Under the pieces are notes generated by a model. It ran no database searches, was not told where the DNA came from, and was given only the letters and a program-made list of their open reading frames with translations. From Symbiodinium natans (lineage: Eukaryota; Sar; Dinophyceae; Suessiales; Symbiodiniaceae): a stretch of 64,000 nt of DNA. Position numbers and translations under genes: made by a program. Within the stretch, counting starts at the first letter, position 1. Each line of letters begins with the position of its first letter. Location: contig CAJNDS010002206.1 in the NCBI GenBank assembly GCA_905221605.1, positions 139,501 to 203,500 on the forward strand. Direction: 5' to 3'. Of this stretch, positions 1 to 13,544 are shown piece after piece.

Positions 1-1333
1 GCGTGCATCTCGGAGCCACTTGGTGCTGCAGGCAGATTCTGATGCACGCGCCGTTAGGATGCCATCGGAGCTGAAGAGCGATGGAGACTGAAACCCCCCA
101 ATCATTGTGGTGCCCACCGCTCGGCTGGTCTAGGACAGTGAAGACCTTGGTGGAGACGGTGTCGTTACATGTTGTGACTCTGACAATAGGGGAATCCCGG
201 GAAGCGGCGATCGCACATTCAAGGCCGGGAAGTAGCACCTGATGGGAGAGGTATGCCAAGTCTGCCCTATGATCGACCTTGGAATCTTGTGTAGCCTTGT
301 TCCACCTGTTCCTGCTACACAAGGCAAAGCAAAGTGAAAGGACCTTGTCGGGCCGGCCCCCGCCGAAGTAGTCCAGCAGCAAGCTTTTGGCCTAAGGAGC
401 TGCGAGAGGGCTAATGCACGTGTCGATCCGACCGGCAACCCCTGATGCTCGGACCCTTTTCAGGTTCTCATCATTCTCAAAGCCGGCGCCCTGGAATACC
501 ACGAGCCTGAACTCAAGCGAAGTGTTTGTGCAGTTTTTGAGATGCACGGTTCCACCCCCCACACGTCGAGGCGGTGGCGGCTTCACGCCAGTCATAGCCT
601 GTCTAAGAAACATCTGAAGCATCTCGAGACAATGGTTGCCCCAAGCAAGCAGCAAGCATCAAAGCAATGGAGTGTGCAGCAGGGGGTGAAGCTACGAATG
701 CCTACGCTGAAGAAACCGAGTCACGTCTGTGGCTCCGCCCCGAAAATTCCTTGGGCGAGTCCAAGCGTTGGAGATGGGGCAGTCGCACGAATTGCACTTC
801 TTTAGGGCTTGCTTTTTGTGTTCAAGGTAGGTGCTGCAAAGACGAGCCCTCTGTAGTCACACTCGGGCAGGTGTTGCTAGCTGTCGCATGTCACTGTGCG
901 GACAGCTGGTCAGCAAGGTGCTGGCTCATCACTGAGACACAGTGGCAAATCAGAGATGAGATGGATCAGATAGATGGGCGAACATCCAAGCCCGAGACGA
1001 CATGGACTTGTACTCTTCCACACCGAATTCCTGTCGGATTCGGAGTGCACACATGCGCTATCCAGGCAAAAGCGGGATGGGCGTGGAAGGAACAGCATTC
1101 GGCCGAGGCTTTGAGCTTGAAGCGATGCGTTGCTTGATCGTTATGATAATCTCTCAAACTGCTTCGCTCCACCAGGTGATCTTTACGGGGTCCTGCATGT
1201 CGAGTAGGCTGCCGTCGAACAACCTCCCGAGGATGAGCCGCGCAGGCCTCCAAGGACAGAAGCCCGCAAGCCCGCAAGAGGGACTTAGGGCCCTATATAT
1301 TTATATATACCCTTTAAGGGAGGGATTACATAC

Positions 1334-1369
<36 letters not shown>

Positions 1370-2966
1370 GTATATACCCTTTATGGGATTTTATCTAAAC
1401 TGCAGGGCGTGGCATGTTCCGGGCGAATTGACTGCAGGTTTGGCTGTGACCCTCCTCGGAGTCACTTTCGCTCCATGCCATCTTATCAGGACTACGTAGG
1501 CGGTCAACATCGAACAAATGAGACTGCCAGCAGGTGCTTACCAATGGTGCAGTAGCAGTGGAGAAGTCGTAGCTGGAGCTCGACTTCACCAAGCAACTGC
1601 CCTTAAACAGCAGCCGGCGCTGAGGCTACGGGGGCTTCCACCTTTTCTTGGAGGATGATCCGAAGGCAAAGAGGGAGTGGTCAAACTTCTTGCAGAGCTG
1701 CTCCAGCTTCTGGCTGTCCTGTCAAAGCGAGCTACAAAAACAGAGGGCAGGGCCATACAGTAGCAAATGCGTTCACATGACGCCAAGTCCCAGAACCTGA
1801 CTTATCGGGTAGCTGGTTGTGCATCCTGGTCCTTCTTTCAAAAAAAGTGAAGAAAAGTGGGAGCTCGATGCCATAGAGAACGGGCCAGCAAAAGTCTTTC
1901 CTCCTAGCCGGATGCCTGTGCTACCCATCCTTTGCTGAAACAAAGCCAAGCCTTCGGAGGAGGACTAGAAGAGAAGACCAACACAGAGCAGCAGGCTGCA
2001 GAGGACCGCGGTATTGTGACTAGCAGCTGACTAGCATATCCACCTGTTTGCTGACATCGGCAGCACAAAAACCGAAAGCACCGGAAAAAAGGAGATTTCC
2101 AAAAGAGACCTGGGCGCGGACAACAACTACGAGTCACAGCAACCGTCAGCTGCTAAAGCTAGCGTAGCCACATGTATCCACCTGATCTTCAGTTTGTAGT
2201 AGAGCTCAATAGCAAACCCGAGGTTCAGATAGTATAGGTTCAGGTTTCTCTGCACATGTCCCTAAGCAGATGCTCCTCGAAAGGATGCTCCTCATGCTTC
2301 CGCATGTAGAGCCTGGCAAAGGGACGTGCTCGCTCAGAGTTCAATGCGAATGCATCTGTGGAATTTCAGCTCATTTGCAAAATCAGATGGTGCCACATGC
2401 CATTTCGATCCATTCTAACTTGGAACTGCAAAACCAAGCAAGGCAGCCGGGCATAGAAAGTGGTGATCGTAGAAGGTACAACTCTCGGAGGAAGTTGGAC
2501 ATGTCGTTAGAAGTCCTGCTGCATCATCTGCTGGCAGCGCAAGCTTCACTGCACAGATGCTAGGTGCAAGAGATATTTCGGCATCAAACATCAGAAGTCG
2601 TCCAACTACGCAGCGCAAACTTTGGATGTGGCTGCTGAGCAGCTTCAATGCAGCGTGGCTTGGGCAGTCTTTGTGCCGCGCATCACCAAGGCTGTCTTGG
2701 CATCTTCCAAGACCTGCGCTGAGCAAAAACGTTGGCATGAGGATTGAACAAGTCTGAAGGTTGAACTGATGATGTCCCTCAGCCATGGCTTCCTAGCGCA
2801 CGGACCTTGGAAGCATTAACAAAGAGCCTGGCCTTCGGCTCGCGCTCCCTCAAGACTTTCTTGCCACGATCTGCGCAAGAGCGGGCCCCACCGAAAACAT
2901 GCCCAAATCGTCTCAGAATGCTTGTCAATGTTGCAGTTTGTCCTAGATGCATGCTCGTGCTTTGAA
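1..2966. other. Left flank without a supported gene
   Basis: Several open frames of 60-165 codons occur on both strands, but none shows a family motif or a splice-flanked coding island like those seen from 23 kb onward. The only clear structure is the AT-rich palindromic tract near 1.3 kb. Confidence 0.5.
1289..1386. repeat. AT-rich palindromic tract with paired TATATACCCTTT motifs
   Basis: Alternating TA runs form a near-perfect palindrome (1331-1374). The motif TATATACCCTTT occurs once on each side (about 1303 and 1371). It could extrude as a hairpin; no gene is attached to it. Confidence 0.7.
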
Positions 2967-4241
2967 GGCGCGGGCAAGCGAGCTGAGCAGCTGAGGTGCT
3001 GGCGCGTCTTTGGCTTCCGCTTTGACAGCACCTGGGTCAGCCTCAGCCGCTCTGGAGTCGTGTGAAACCGTAAAGCTGCTGGCTGCAGGCTGGAGAAAAA
3101 GGGCGTTTCAAGAAGTTTCAAGCACAGCACACATCTTCCGAAATCTTTCGTGGGCCTTCGTCAGCCTCCTGGCTTTAAGGGCTGTTCGAGCTTGGTTTGT
3201 TTTCTTTGCCCTGGGGGCCCTGAAGACCAGCTGCTGCCTGGAGGCGCTGCATCGACCCCCATGTTGTCTCTTTTCCAATGGCAGTGGAGACGAGAGGGTT
3301 GATCTCAAGAATCGAGCGTGTTCTGTCTCTTTCCTACTGATGTCACGGCAAACTGTATGTATCATTTGCATGTTCCGCATTCGTTGTAGGCATGTGCGAC
3401 GCTGAATGTTGCGATAGGCGCCGCTAAAGTATCAACAAAAAGATCTCAGGTTATCAGCCTCCATTTTGACTCTTTGAGCCTAAACAAGCTGCAGAGCGAT
3501 GCTTGAGGCGGCCCCTCAACTCTCCGAACCTCATCATCTCAGACCGTAGGGCCCAGCTAGCGTGGTCTCTTTTTGGCAAGAGGGCCCAGCACTCAGGAGG
3601 CTGACCTGGCTCAGCTGGCACAAAGCTTTCGATGACTCACTTGCATCATCTTGCAGCACATGTGCAAGTTTTCTGTGCTGGAAGGCTAGTGGCGGCTACC
3701 GGCCTACCGCGCTAGATTCGCTTCATCCTTGACTGCCCTTCCTTATGCGCTCTGCAACTCCAAAACCTCGCGAAACCCTGAGCCCGCCCCTCGATTGCGT
3801 GCTCGCGCGGAGGTGTGTGTGTGGGCTGGGTGCTTCATCACGGCAGCCAATCCAATCGGCCCCGAAACCCTGCAAAACACCCGCAAAACACCCTCTGCAC
3901 CGAACGCCTCCGACGCCTTCGTCCTCTGGACCGGCTGCGCCTTCGGGACCGGGACCTGTGCCCCAAGCTGGACGCTTATTAAGGGCTTCAAGGTCCAAAA
4001 GTTCAATATGTTTTCGGTTAAGGGTAGGAGTTTGGGGAGTCTCTAAATGCAACTGATTGACTTGCCCAACTCGTGCAGAGTCCAGTTTATCGACATGCAG
4101 GACTCGCCGCTGCTTCCTCATCGTCCTTAGGCTGCGCAGCTGCAGCACAGGGCAGCAAGTGGGGGCGGCAAGTGTCGTTGTGGATGACATCTCGCAAGCC
4201 AAGGATGCAGGTCCTACAGGTGTATCCTCACGCGCGTAGAC

Positions 4242-4433
4242 CTACCCGGACTTCTTTGGGGGGACACGGTCCACCAACCACAGGATGCGCCGGTTCTCCT
4301 CAGAGCAATGCTGTGTCCAGAATGGTCTTTTGCGGCCATCCCTTGTAAGGCACCCAGTGTGCTCCATAGCGACCGCCGAAGCCAGGTCAGTGCCAGAGCC
4401 GGATGCAGGCCACAGCTCACACTGACGAGACAT
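4242..4433 (-). CDS. Coding-like island b, unit 1 (intact)
   Basis: A minus-strand frame of 64 codons. It contains QCELWPASGSGTDL, then AVAMEHTGCLTRDGRKR, then ILWLVDRVPPKKSG. The same frame is intact in units 4 and 5 but broken in units 2, 3 and 6. The charged, Trp-containing composition looks like real protein. I do not recognise the family, and exon ends are not fixed. Confidence 0.4.
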   Translation of the reverse strand: MSRQCELWPASGSGTDLASAVAMEHTGCLTRDGRKRPFWTQHCSEENRRILWLVDRVPPKKSG

Positions 4434-4675
4434 GCTGTAAGAGCAGGAGATGAAAGATGAGGAGTGGTCATCACGCGACGCCGAGCTGATGGAGTAGCTT
4501 GAAAGGCGCTGTAGAGCTCACCACTCGTCGCAACAGCCTTTTCCCAAACATGCAATTCAGGGACACGCACCTGAGTAAACTCTTCATACTCTTCACACTC
4601 TATACACGTGCCCCAAGGCATCCAAGTGCTGCCGCTGCAGCACATCTGCGCCACCCATTGGAGCCCACAGCTCTC

Positions 4676-5147
4676 TCATGGGAACGGAACCCATTTTGTC
4701 TCCCCGTTCGGTTGTCGGATCGCGTTCAGAAGTTTGAAGCGCGGGGTGCGGCGCCGCACCGCCCTCCGCTCCCAGGCCCAGGCGGGCAGCTGCCCGTAGG
4801 CCGGCGGCTCGAAAGGGCTATCCGTCGGGTGGCACGGCCCATAGGCGTGGATGTGCTCATACGACTTGCCCGGACCCAGCTGAGCCGGCTGGGGCTCCGG
4901 CTGTTGAGGCTCCTGGGGCTTCTGAAACTCCTGCCCCGCATCGATGCTCTTCTCGCAAGCGCTGAGGAACCCAGGCTCGCTGCGCGAGCGCTGTAGCGCC
5001 ACATGAGGTGGAGCCACCGGCTCATAGGTTAGGAAGGTGCTTCGCTCCACCAAGCGAAGCACTTCCTCTTGCTCCTCTTCACCTTCACCACGCGGCTCAG
5101 GATCCCAAGGGCAACTCGCCGCCTCCTCTTGCTCCGTCGCATGCGGC
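4676..5147 (-). CDS. Coding-like island a, unit 1
   Basis: The minus-strand frame opens right after a TGCAG acceptor-like site at 5148-5149 and starts PHATEQEEAASCPWDPEPRG. An acidic run follows, then FLTYEPVAPPHVAL, RSRSEPGFLSACEKSIDAG, a QPEPQPAQ segment and SYEHIHAYGPCHPTDSPFEP. It is conserved at the same place in five units. No ATG opens it, so it is more likely an internal exon than a whole gene. The family is not recognised and the 3' end is uncertain. Confidence 0.45.
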
Positions 5148-6549
5148 CTGCACTCAAAGACATGTCTAAGTTAGATTGAATCGATCTCTAAGCATCCGCT
5201 CCTAGGTTCTTGCTGTCTGCTGTTTGGCAACGGCCTCCCGCCTGTGTCCCTTAGCTTCTTGAGCAGCTGGCTGCCGGGCTGCACTGTCCAGCCACTCGCT
5301 CGGAGGAGCTTCCTGCAAGCGCTGGCGAGGACCGCAACAGCTTTCGATTCCACCCATGGCTGGCGCGGCGGCTTGCAAAAACACAGATCTCACTTGCCCG
5401 ATATTTTGCATACATTCCTTCTGCAAAGGGTCGCGTTGTCGTAACAGTATTGTTCCTGCCTGGAGTGTAGGGAACTTCTGCCCTGAAAACTTCGCCGTGA
5501 CAAGGCGCATTTACAATCGGTTTAGCATGCTTTGCAACAGATTGACTTGTTCAAGTCGTGCATAGTCCAGCTTATCGACAGGCAGGACTCGCTGCTGTTT
5601 CCTTAGGCCACACAGCTGCAGACGTGACCGCACTCGTCGTCCTCCTGGTGCAACTTTGATCGATGACCGTGGCAAGCGCTGGAGATGCTTCTGGTAGGCA
5701 GCACAGGAGCAGCAAGTGGGGGCGGCAAGTGTAGGCGCGGGCAAGCGAGCTGAGCAGCTGAGGTGCTGGCGCGTCTTTGGCTTCCGCTTTGACAGCACCT
5801 GGGTCAGCCTCAGCCGCTCTGGAGTCGTGTTAGCCGTTAAGCTGCTTGCCGCAGGCTGGCAAAGTACCTAGAATTACCTAGACAAGCAAAGCACACATCT
5901 GGCTTCCGAAATCTTTCGTGGACCTGTCAGCCTCCTGGCTTTAAGGGCTGTTCGAGATTGGCTGGTTTTCTTGGCCCTGGGCCCTGCATCGACCCCCATG
6001 TTGTCTCTTTTCCAATGGCAGTGGAGACGAGAGGGTTGATCTCAAGAATCGAGCGTGTTCTCTCTGTCCCTTTCCTACTGATGTCACGGCAAACTGTATG
6101 TATCATTTGCATGTTACGCATTCGCTGTAGGCATGTCTGACACTGAAAGTTGCTATAGGTGCCGCTAAAGTCACAAAAAGATCTCAGGTTGTCAGCCTCC
6201 ATTTTGACGCTTTGAGCCTAAACAAGCTGCCGCGCGATGCTTGAGGCGGTCCCTCAACTCTCCGAACCTCATCATCTCAGACCGTAGAGCCCAGCTAGCG
6301 TGGTCTCTTTTTGGCAAGAGGGCCCAGCACTCAGGAGGGTGACCTGGCTCAGCTGGCACAAAGCTTTCGATGACTCACTTGCAGCATCTTGCAGCACATG
6401 TGCAGGTTTTCTGTGCTGGAAGGCTAGTGGCGGCTACCGGCCTACCGCGCTAGATTCGCTTCATCCTTGACTGCCCTTCCTTATGCGCTCTACAACTCCA
6501 AAACCTCGCGAAACCCTGTGCCCGCCCCTCGATTGCGTGCTCGCGCGGA

Positions 6550-7033
<484 letters not shown>

Positions 7034-7440
7034 GTGCTTCATCGTGGCATCCAATCGGCCCCAAAACCCTGCAAAACACCCGCAAAACACCCTCTGCACC
7101 GAACGCCTCCGACGCCTTCGTCCTCTGGACCGGCTGCGCCTTCGGGACCGGGACCTGTGCCCCAAGCTGGACGCTTATTAAGGGCTTCAAGGTCCAAAAG
7201 TTCAATATGTTTTCGGTTCAGGGGTAGGAGTTTGGGGAGTCTCTAAAAGCAACTGATTGACTTGCTCAACTCGTGCAGAGTCCAGTTTTTCGACATGCAT
7301 GACTCGCCGCTGCTTCCTCATCGTCCTTCGGCTACGCAGCTGCAGCACAGGGCAGCAAGTGAGGGCGGCAAGTGGGTTGTGGATGACATCTCGCAAGCCA
7401 AGGATGCAGGTCCTACAGGTGTATCCTCACGCGCGTAGAC

Positions 7441-7632
7441 CTGCCCGGACTTCTTTGGGGGGACACGGTCCACCAATCACAGGATGCGCCGGTTCTCCTC
7501 AGAGCAATGCTGTGTCCAGAATGGTCTTTTGCGGCCATCCCTTGTAAGGCACCCAGTGTGCTCCATGGCGACCGCCAAATCCAGGTCAGTGCCAGAGCCG
7601 GATGCAGGCCACAGCTCACACTGACGAGACAT
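7441..7632 (-). pseudogene. Coding-like island b, unit 2 (nonsense codon)
   Basis: Same frame as the intact island in units 1, 4 and 5. The Trp codon of ILWLVD is TGA instead of TGG (7477-7479), which ends the frame 13 codons early. Confidence 0.45.
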
Positions 7633-7865
7633 GCTGTAAGAGCAGGAGATGAAAGATGAGAAGTGGTCATCACGCGACGCCAAGCTGATGGAGTAACTTG
7701 AAAGGCTCTGTAGAGCTCACCACTCGTCGCAACAGCCTTATCCCAAGCATGCAATTCAGGGGCACGCACCTGAGTAAACTCTTCACACTCTATACACGTG
7801 CCCCAAGGCATCCAAGTGCTGCCGCTGCAGCACATCTGCGCCACCCATTGGAGCGAGCCCACAGC

Positions 7866-8337
7866 TCATGGGAACGGGACCCATTTTGTCTCCCCGTTCG
7901 GTTGTCGGATCGCGTTCAGAAGTTTGAAGCGCGGGGTGCGGCGCCGCACCGCCCTCTGCTCCCAGGCCCAGGCGGGCAGCTCCCCGTAGGCCGGCGGCTC
8001 GAAAGGGCTATCCGTCGGGTGGCACGGCCCATAGGCGTGGATGTGCTCATACGACTTGCCCGGACCCAGCTGAGCCGGCTGGGGCTCCGGCTGTTGAGGC
8101 TCCTGGGGCTTCTGAAACTCCTGCCCCGCATCGATGCTCTTCTCGCAAGCGCTGAGGAACCCAGGCTCGCTGCGCGAGCGCTGTAGCGCCACATGAGGTG
8201 GAGCCACCGGCTCATAGGTTAGGAAGGTGCTTCGCTCCACCAAGCGAAGCACTTCCTCTTGCTCCTCTTCACCTTCACCACGCGGCTCAGGATCCCAAGG
8301 GCAACTCGCCGCCTCCTCTTGCTCCGTCGCATGCGGC
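7866..8337 (-). CDS. Coding-like island a, unit 2
   Basis: Near-identical copy of the island at 4676-5147, with the same acceptor-like TGCAG before it. Differences are a few substitutions near the 3' end (for example AYGEL instead of AYGQL). Confidence 0.45.
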
Positions 8338-10220
8338 CTGCACTCAAAGACATGTCTAAGTTAGATTGAATCGATCTCTAAGCATCCGCTCCTAGGTTCT
8401 TGCTGTCTGCTGTTTGGCAACGGCCTCCCGCCTGTGTCCCTTAGCTTCTTGAGCAGCTGGCTGCCGGGCTGCACTGTCCAGCCACTCGCTCGGAGGAGCT
8501 TCCTGCAAGCGCTGGCGAGGACCGCAACAGCTTTCGATTCCACCCATGGCTGGCGCGGCGGCTTGCAAAAACACAGATCTCACTTGCCCGATATTTTGCA
8601 TACATTCCTTCTGCCCAGCCTCGCCTGGTCGTAACAGCACTGTTCCTGCCTGGAGTGTAGGGAACTTCTGCCCTGAAAACTTCGCCGTGACAAGGCGCAT
8701 TTACAATCGGTTTAGCATGCTTTGCAACAGATTGACTTGTTCAAGTCGTGCATAGTCCAGCTTATCGACAGGCAGGACTCGCTGCTGTTTCCTTAGGCCA
8801 CACAGCTGCAGACGTGACTGCACTCGTCGTCCTCCTGGTGCAACTTTGATCGATGACCGTTGCAAGGGCTGGAGATGCTTCTGGTAGGCAGCACAGGAGC
8901 AGCAAGTGGGGGCGGCAAGTGTAGGCGCGGGCAAGCGAGCTGAGCAGCTGAGGTGCTGGCGCGTCTTTGGCTTCCGCTTTGACAGCACCTGGGTCAGCCT
9001 CAGCCGCTCTGGAGTCGTGTTAGCCGTTAAGCTGCTTGCCGCAGGCTGGCAAAGTACCTAGAATTACCTGGACAAGCAAAGCACACATCTGGCTTCCGAA
9101 GTCTTTTCGTGGACCTGTCAGCCTCCTGGCTTTAAGGGCTGTTCGAGATTGGTTGGTTTTCTTGGCCCTGGGCTGGGCCCTTTATCGACCCCCATGTTGT
9201 CTCTTTTCCAATGGCAGTGGAGACGATAGGGTTGATCTCAAGAATCGAGCGTGTTCTGTCTCTTTCCTACAGATGTCACGGCAACTGTATGTATCTTTGC
9301 ATGTTACGCATTCCCTGTAGGCATGTCTGACACTGAAAGTTGCGATAGGCAGGTCTGACACTGAAAGTTGCGATAGGTGTCGCGAAAGGTCACAAAAAAA
9401 TCTCAGGTTATCAGCCTCCACTTTGACGCTTTGAGCCTAAACAAGCTGCCGAGCGATGCTTGAGGCGGCCCCTCAACTCTCCGAACCCCTCATCATCTAA
9501 GACCGTAGAGCCCAGCTAGCGTGGTCTCTTTTTGGCAAGAGGGCCCAGCACTCAGGAGGCTGACCTGGCTCAGCTGGCACAAAGCTTTCGATGACCAAGA
9601 ATATCAACAGGCTTTCGATGACTCACTTGCAGCATCTTGCAGCACATGTGCAAGTTTTCTGTGCTGGAAGGCTAGCGGCGGCTACCTGCCTACTGCGCTA
9701 GATTCGCTTCATCCTTGACTGCCCTTCCTTATGCGCTCTGCAACTCCAAAACCTCGCGAAACCCTGAGCCCGCCCCTCGATTGCGTGCTCGCGCGGAGGT
9801 GTGTGTGTGGGCGGGGTGCTTCATCGTGGCATCCAATCGGCCCCAAAACCCTGCAAAACACCCGCAAAACACCCTCTGCACCGAACGCCTCCGACGCCTT
9901 CGTCCTCTGGACCGGCTGCGCCTTCGGGACCGGGACCTGTGCCCCAAGCTGGACGCTTAAGGGCTTCAAGGTCCAAAAGTTCAATATGTTTTCGGTTCAG
10001 GGGTAGGAGTTTGGGGAGTCTCTAAAAGCAACTGATTGACTTGCTCAACTCGTGCAGAGTCCAGTTTATCGACATGCATGACTCGCCGCTGCTTCCTTAT
10101 CGTCCTCAGGCTACGCAGCTGCAGCACAGGGCAGCAAGTGAGAGCGGCAAGTGTCGTTGTGGATGACATCTCGCAAGCCAAGGTTGCAGGTCCTACAGGT
10201 GTATCCTCACGCGCGTAGAC

Positions 10221-10338
10221 CTACCCGGACTTCTTTGGGGGGACACGGTCCACCAACCACAGGATGCGCCATAGCGACCGCCGAAGCCAGGTCAGTGCCA
10301 GAGCCGGATGCAGGCCACAGCTCACACTGACGAGACAT
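10221..10338 (-). pseudogene. Coding-like island b, unit 3 (74-bp deletion)
   Basis: The middle of the island is missing: GCGCC joins directly to ATAGCGACC. The lost 74 bp is not a multiple of three, so the frame is broken. The same deletion is in unit 6. Confidence 0.45.
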
Positions 10339-10571
10339 GCTGTAAGAGCAGGAGATGAAAGATGAGGAGTGGTCATCACGCGACGCCGAGCTGATGGAGT
10401 AACTTGAAAGGCGCTGTAGAGCTCACCGCTCGTCGCAACAGCCTTTTCCCAAGCAACTCAGGGGCACGCACCTGAGTAAACTCTTCACACTCTATGCACG
10501 TGCCCCAAGGCATCCAAGTGCTGCCGCTGCAGCGCATCTGCGCCACCCATTGGAGCGAGCCCACAGCTCTC

Positions 10572-11043
10572 TCATGGGAACGGGACCCATTTTGTCTCCC
10601 CGTTCGGTTGTCGGATCGCGTTCAGAAGTTTGAAGCGCGGGGTGCGGCGCCGCACCGCCCTCCGCTCCCAGGCCCAGGCGGGCAGCTCCCCGTAGGCCGG
10701 CGGCTCGAAAGGGCTATCCGTCGGGTGGCACGGCCCATAGGCGTGGATGTGCTCATACGACTTGCCCGGACCCAGCTGAGCCGGCTGGGGCTCCGGCTGT
10801 TGAGGCTCCTGGGGCTTCTGAAACTCCTGCCCCGCATCGATGCTCTTCTCGCAAGCGCTGAGGAACCCAGGCTCGCTGCGCGAGCGCTGTAGCGCCACAT
10901 GAGGTGGAGCCACCGGCTCATAGGTTAGGAAGGTGCTTCGCTCCACCAAGCGAAGCACTTCCTCTTGCTCCTCTTCACCTTCACCACGCGGCTCAGGATC
11001 CCAAGGGCAACTCGCCGCCTCCTCTTGCTCCGTCGCATGCGGC
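10572..11043 (-). CDS. Coding-like island a, unit 3
   Basis: Near-identical copy of the island at 4676-5147, open throughout, with the same acceptor-like site at its 5' edge. Confidence 0.45.
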
Positions 11044-12874
11044 CTGCACTCAAAGACATGTCTAAGTTAGATTGAATCGATCTCTAAGCATCCGCTCCTA
11101 GGTTCTTGCTGTCTGCTGTTTGGCAACGGCCTCCCGCCTGTGTCCCTTAGCTTCTTGAGCAGCTGGCTGCCGGGCTGCACTGTCCAGCCACTCGCTCGGA
11201 GGAGCTTCCTGCAAGCGCTGGCGAGGACCGCAACAGCTTTCGATTCCACCCATGGCTGGCGCGGCGGCTTGCAAAAACACAGATCTCACTTGCCCGATAT
11301 TTTGCATACATTCCTTCTGCAAAGGGTCGCGTTGTCGTAACAGTATTGTTCCTGCCTGGAGTGTAGGGAACTTCTGCCCTGAAAACTTCGCCGTGACAAG
11401 GCGCATTTACAATCGGTTTAGCATGCTTTGCAACAGATTGACTTGTTCAAGTCGTGCATAGTCCAGCTTATCGACAGGCAGGACTCGCTGCTGTTTCCTT
11501 AGGCCACACAGCTGCAGACGTGACCGCACTCGTCGTCCTCCTGGTGCAACTTTGATCGATGACCGTGGCAAGCGCTGGAGATGCTTCTGGTAGGCAGCAC
11601 AGGAGCAGCAAGTGGGGGCGGCAAGTGTAGGCGCGGGCAAGCGAGCTGAGCAGCTGAGGTGCTGGCGCGTCTTTGGCTTCCGCTTTGACAGCACCTGGGT
11701 CAGCCTCAGCCGCTCTGGAGTCGTGTTAGCCGTTAAGCTGCTTGCCGCAGGCTGGCAAAGTACCTAGAATTACCTAGACAAGCAAAGCACACATCTGGCT
11801 TCCGAAATCTCTCGTGGACCTGTCAGCCTCCTGGCTTTAAGGGCTGTTCGAGATTGGTTGGTTTTCTTGGCCCTGGGCCCTGCATCGACCCCCATGTTGT
11901 CTCTTTTGCAATGGCAGTGGAGACGAGAGGGTTGATCTCAAGAATCGAGCGTGCTCTCTCTGTCCCTTTCCTACTGATGTCACGGCAAACTGTATGTATC
12001 ATTTGCATGTTACGCATTCACTGTAGGCATGTCTGACACTGAAAGTTGCTATAGGTGCCGCTAAAGTCACAAAAAGATCTCAGGTTGTCAGCCTCCATTT
12101 TGACGCTTTGAGCCTAAACAAGCTGCCGCGCGATGCTTGAGGCGGCCCCTCAACTCTCCGAACCTCATCATCTCAGACCGTAGAGCCCAGCTAGCGTGGT
12201 CTCTTTTTGGCAAGAGGGCCCAGCACTCAGGAGGGTGACCTGGCTCAGCTGGCACAAAGCTTTCGATGACTCACTTGCAGCATCTTGCAGCACATGTGCA
12301 AGTTTTCTTTGCTGGAAGGCTAGTGGTGGCTACCGGCCTACCGCGCTAGATTCGCTTCATCCTTGACTGCCCTTCCTTATGCGCTCTGCAACTCCAAAAC
12401 CTCGCGAAACCCTGAGCCCGCCCCTCGATTGCGTGCTCGCGCGGAGGTGTGTGTGTGGGCTGGGTGCTTCATCACGGCAGCCAATCCAATCGGCCCCGAA
12501 ACCCTGCAAAACACCCGCAAAACACCCTCTGCACCGAACGCCTCCGACGCCTTCGTCCTCTGGACCGGCTGCGCCTTCGGGACCGGGACCTGTGCCCCAA
12601 GCTGGACGCTTAAGGGCTTCAAGGTCCAAAAGTTCAATATGTTTTCGGTTCAGGGGTAGGAGTTTGGGGAGTCTCTAAAAGCAAGTGATTGACTTGCTCA
12701 ACTCGTGCAGAGTCCAGTTTTATCGACATGCAGGACTCGCCGCTGCTTGCTCATCGTCCTTAGGCTGCGCAGCTGCAGCACAGGGCAGCAAGTGGGGGCG
12801 GCAAGTGTCGTTGTGGATGACATCTCGCAAGCCAAGGATGCAGGTCCTACAGGTGTATCCTCACGCGCGTAGAC

Positions 12875-13069
12875 CTACCCGGACTTCTTTGGGGGGACAC
12901 GGTCCACCAACCACAGGATGCGCCGGTTCTCCTCAGAGCAATGCTGTGTCCAGAATGGTCTTTTGCGGCCATCCCTTGTAAGGCACCCAGTGTGCTCCAT
13001 AGCGACCGCCAAATCCAGGTCAGTGCCAGAGCCGGATGTTGCAGGCCACAGCTCACACTGACGAGACAT
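12875..13069 (-). CDS. Coding-like island b, unit 4 (intact)
   Basis: Same frame as at 4242-4433, intact, with one extra in-frame codon (PATSGSG instead of PASGSG). Confidence 0.4.
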   Translation of the reverse strand: MSRQCELWPATSGSGTDLDLAVAMEHTGCLTRDGRKRPFWTQHCSEENRRILWLVDRVPPKKSG

Positions 13070-13544
13070 GCTGTAAGAGCAGGAGATGAAAGATGAGAAG
13101 TGGTCATCACGCGACACCAAGCTGATGGAGTAGCTTGAAAGGCGCTGTAGAGCTCACCACTCGTCGCAACAGCCTTTAATCCCAAGCATGCAATTCAGGG
13201 GCACGCACCTGAGTAAACTCTTCACACTCTATGCACGTGCCCCAAGGCATCCAAGTGCTGCCGCTGCAGCACATCTGCGCCACCCATTGGAGCGAGCATA
13301 CAGCTCTCATGAGCTTGAAACGTGGGGTGCGGCACCGCACTGCCCTCTGCTCCCGGAATTTGGGTAAGGCGTATGAGCACATCCACGGCTACTGGCGGCC
13401 GTGCCATCCGACAGACAGCCTTTTTCCCAAGCATGCAACTCAGAGGCACGCACCTGAGTGGACTCTATACACGTGCCCCAAGGCATCCAAGTGCTGCCGC
13501 TGCAGCACATCTGCGCCACCCATTGGAGCGAGCCCACAGCTCTC

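Larger units (their letters stand above)
2967..5733. repeat. Array unit 1
   Basis: Carries the AAAGGGTCGCG variant near 5427, the GTGGCAAGCGC variant near 5669 and the longer CACGGCAGCCAATCC form near 3840. The first two variants are shared with unit 3, the third with unit 4. Confidence 0.9.
8924..11629. repeat. Array unit 3
   Basis: Shares the AAAGGGTCGCG and GTGGCAAGCGC variants with unit 1, but shares a 74-bp deletion (at about 10269) with unit 6. It also has a local duplication of TGACACTGAAAGTTGCGATAG near 9328-9376. Confidence 0.9.

Noticed and set aside
3453-3482. CCTCCATTTTGACTCTTTGAG, similar to the dinoflagellate spliced leader
   Set aside because: Only the CCATTTTG core matches. 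The CCGTAG start and GGCTCAAG end are missing, and it recurs simply because the array repeats.
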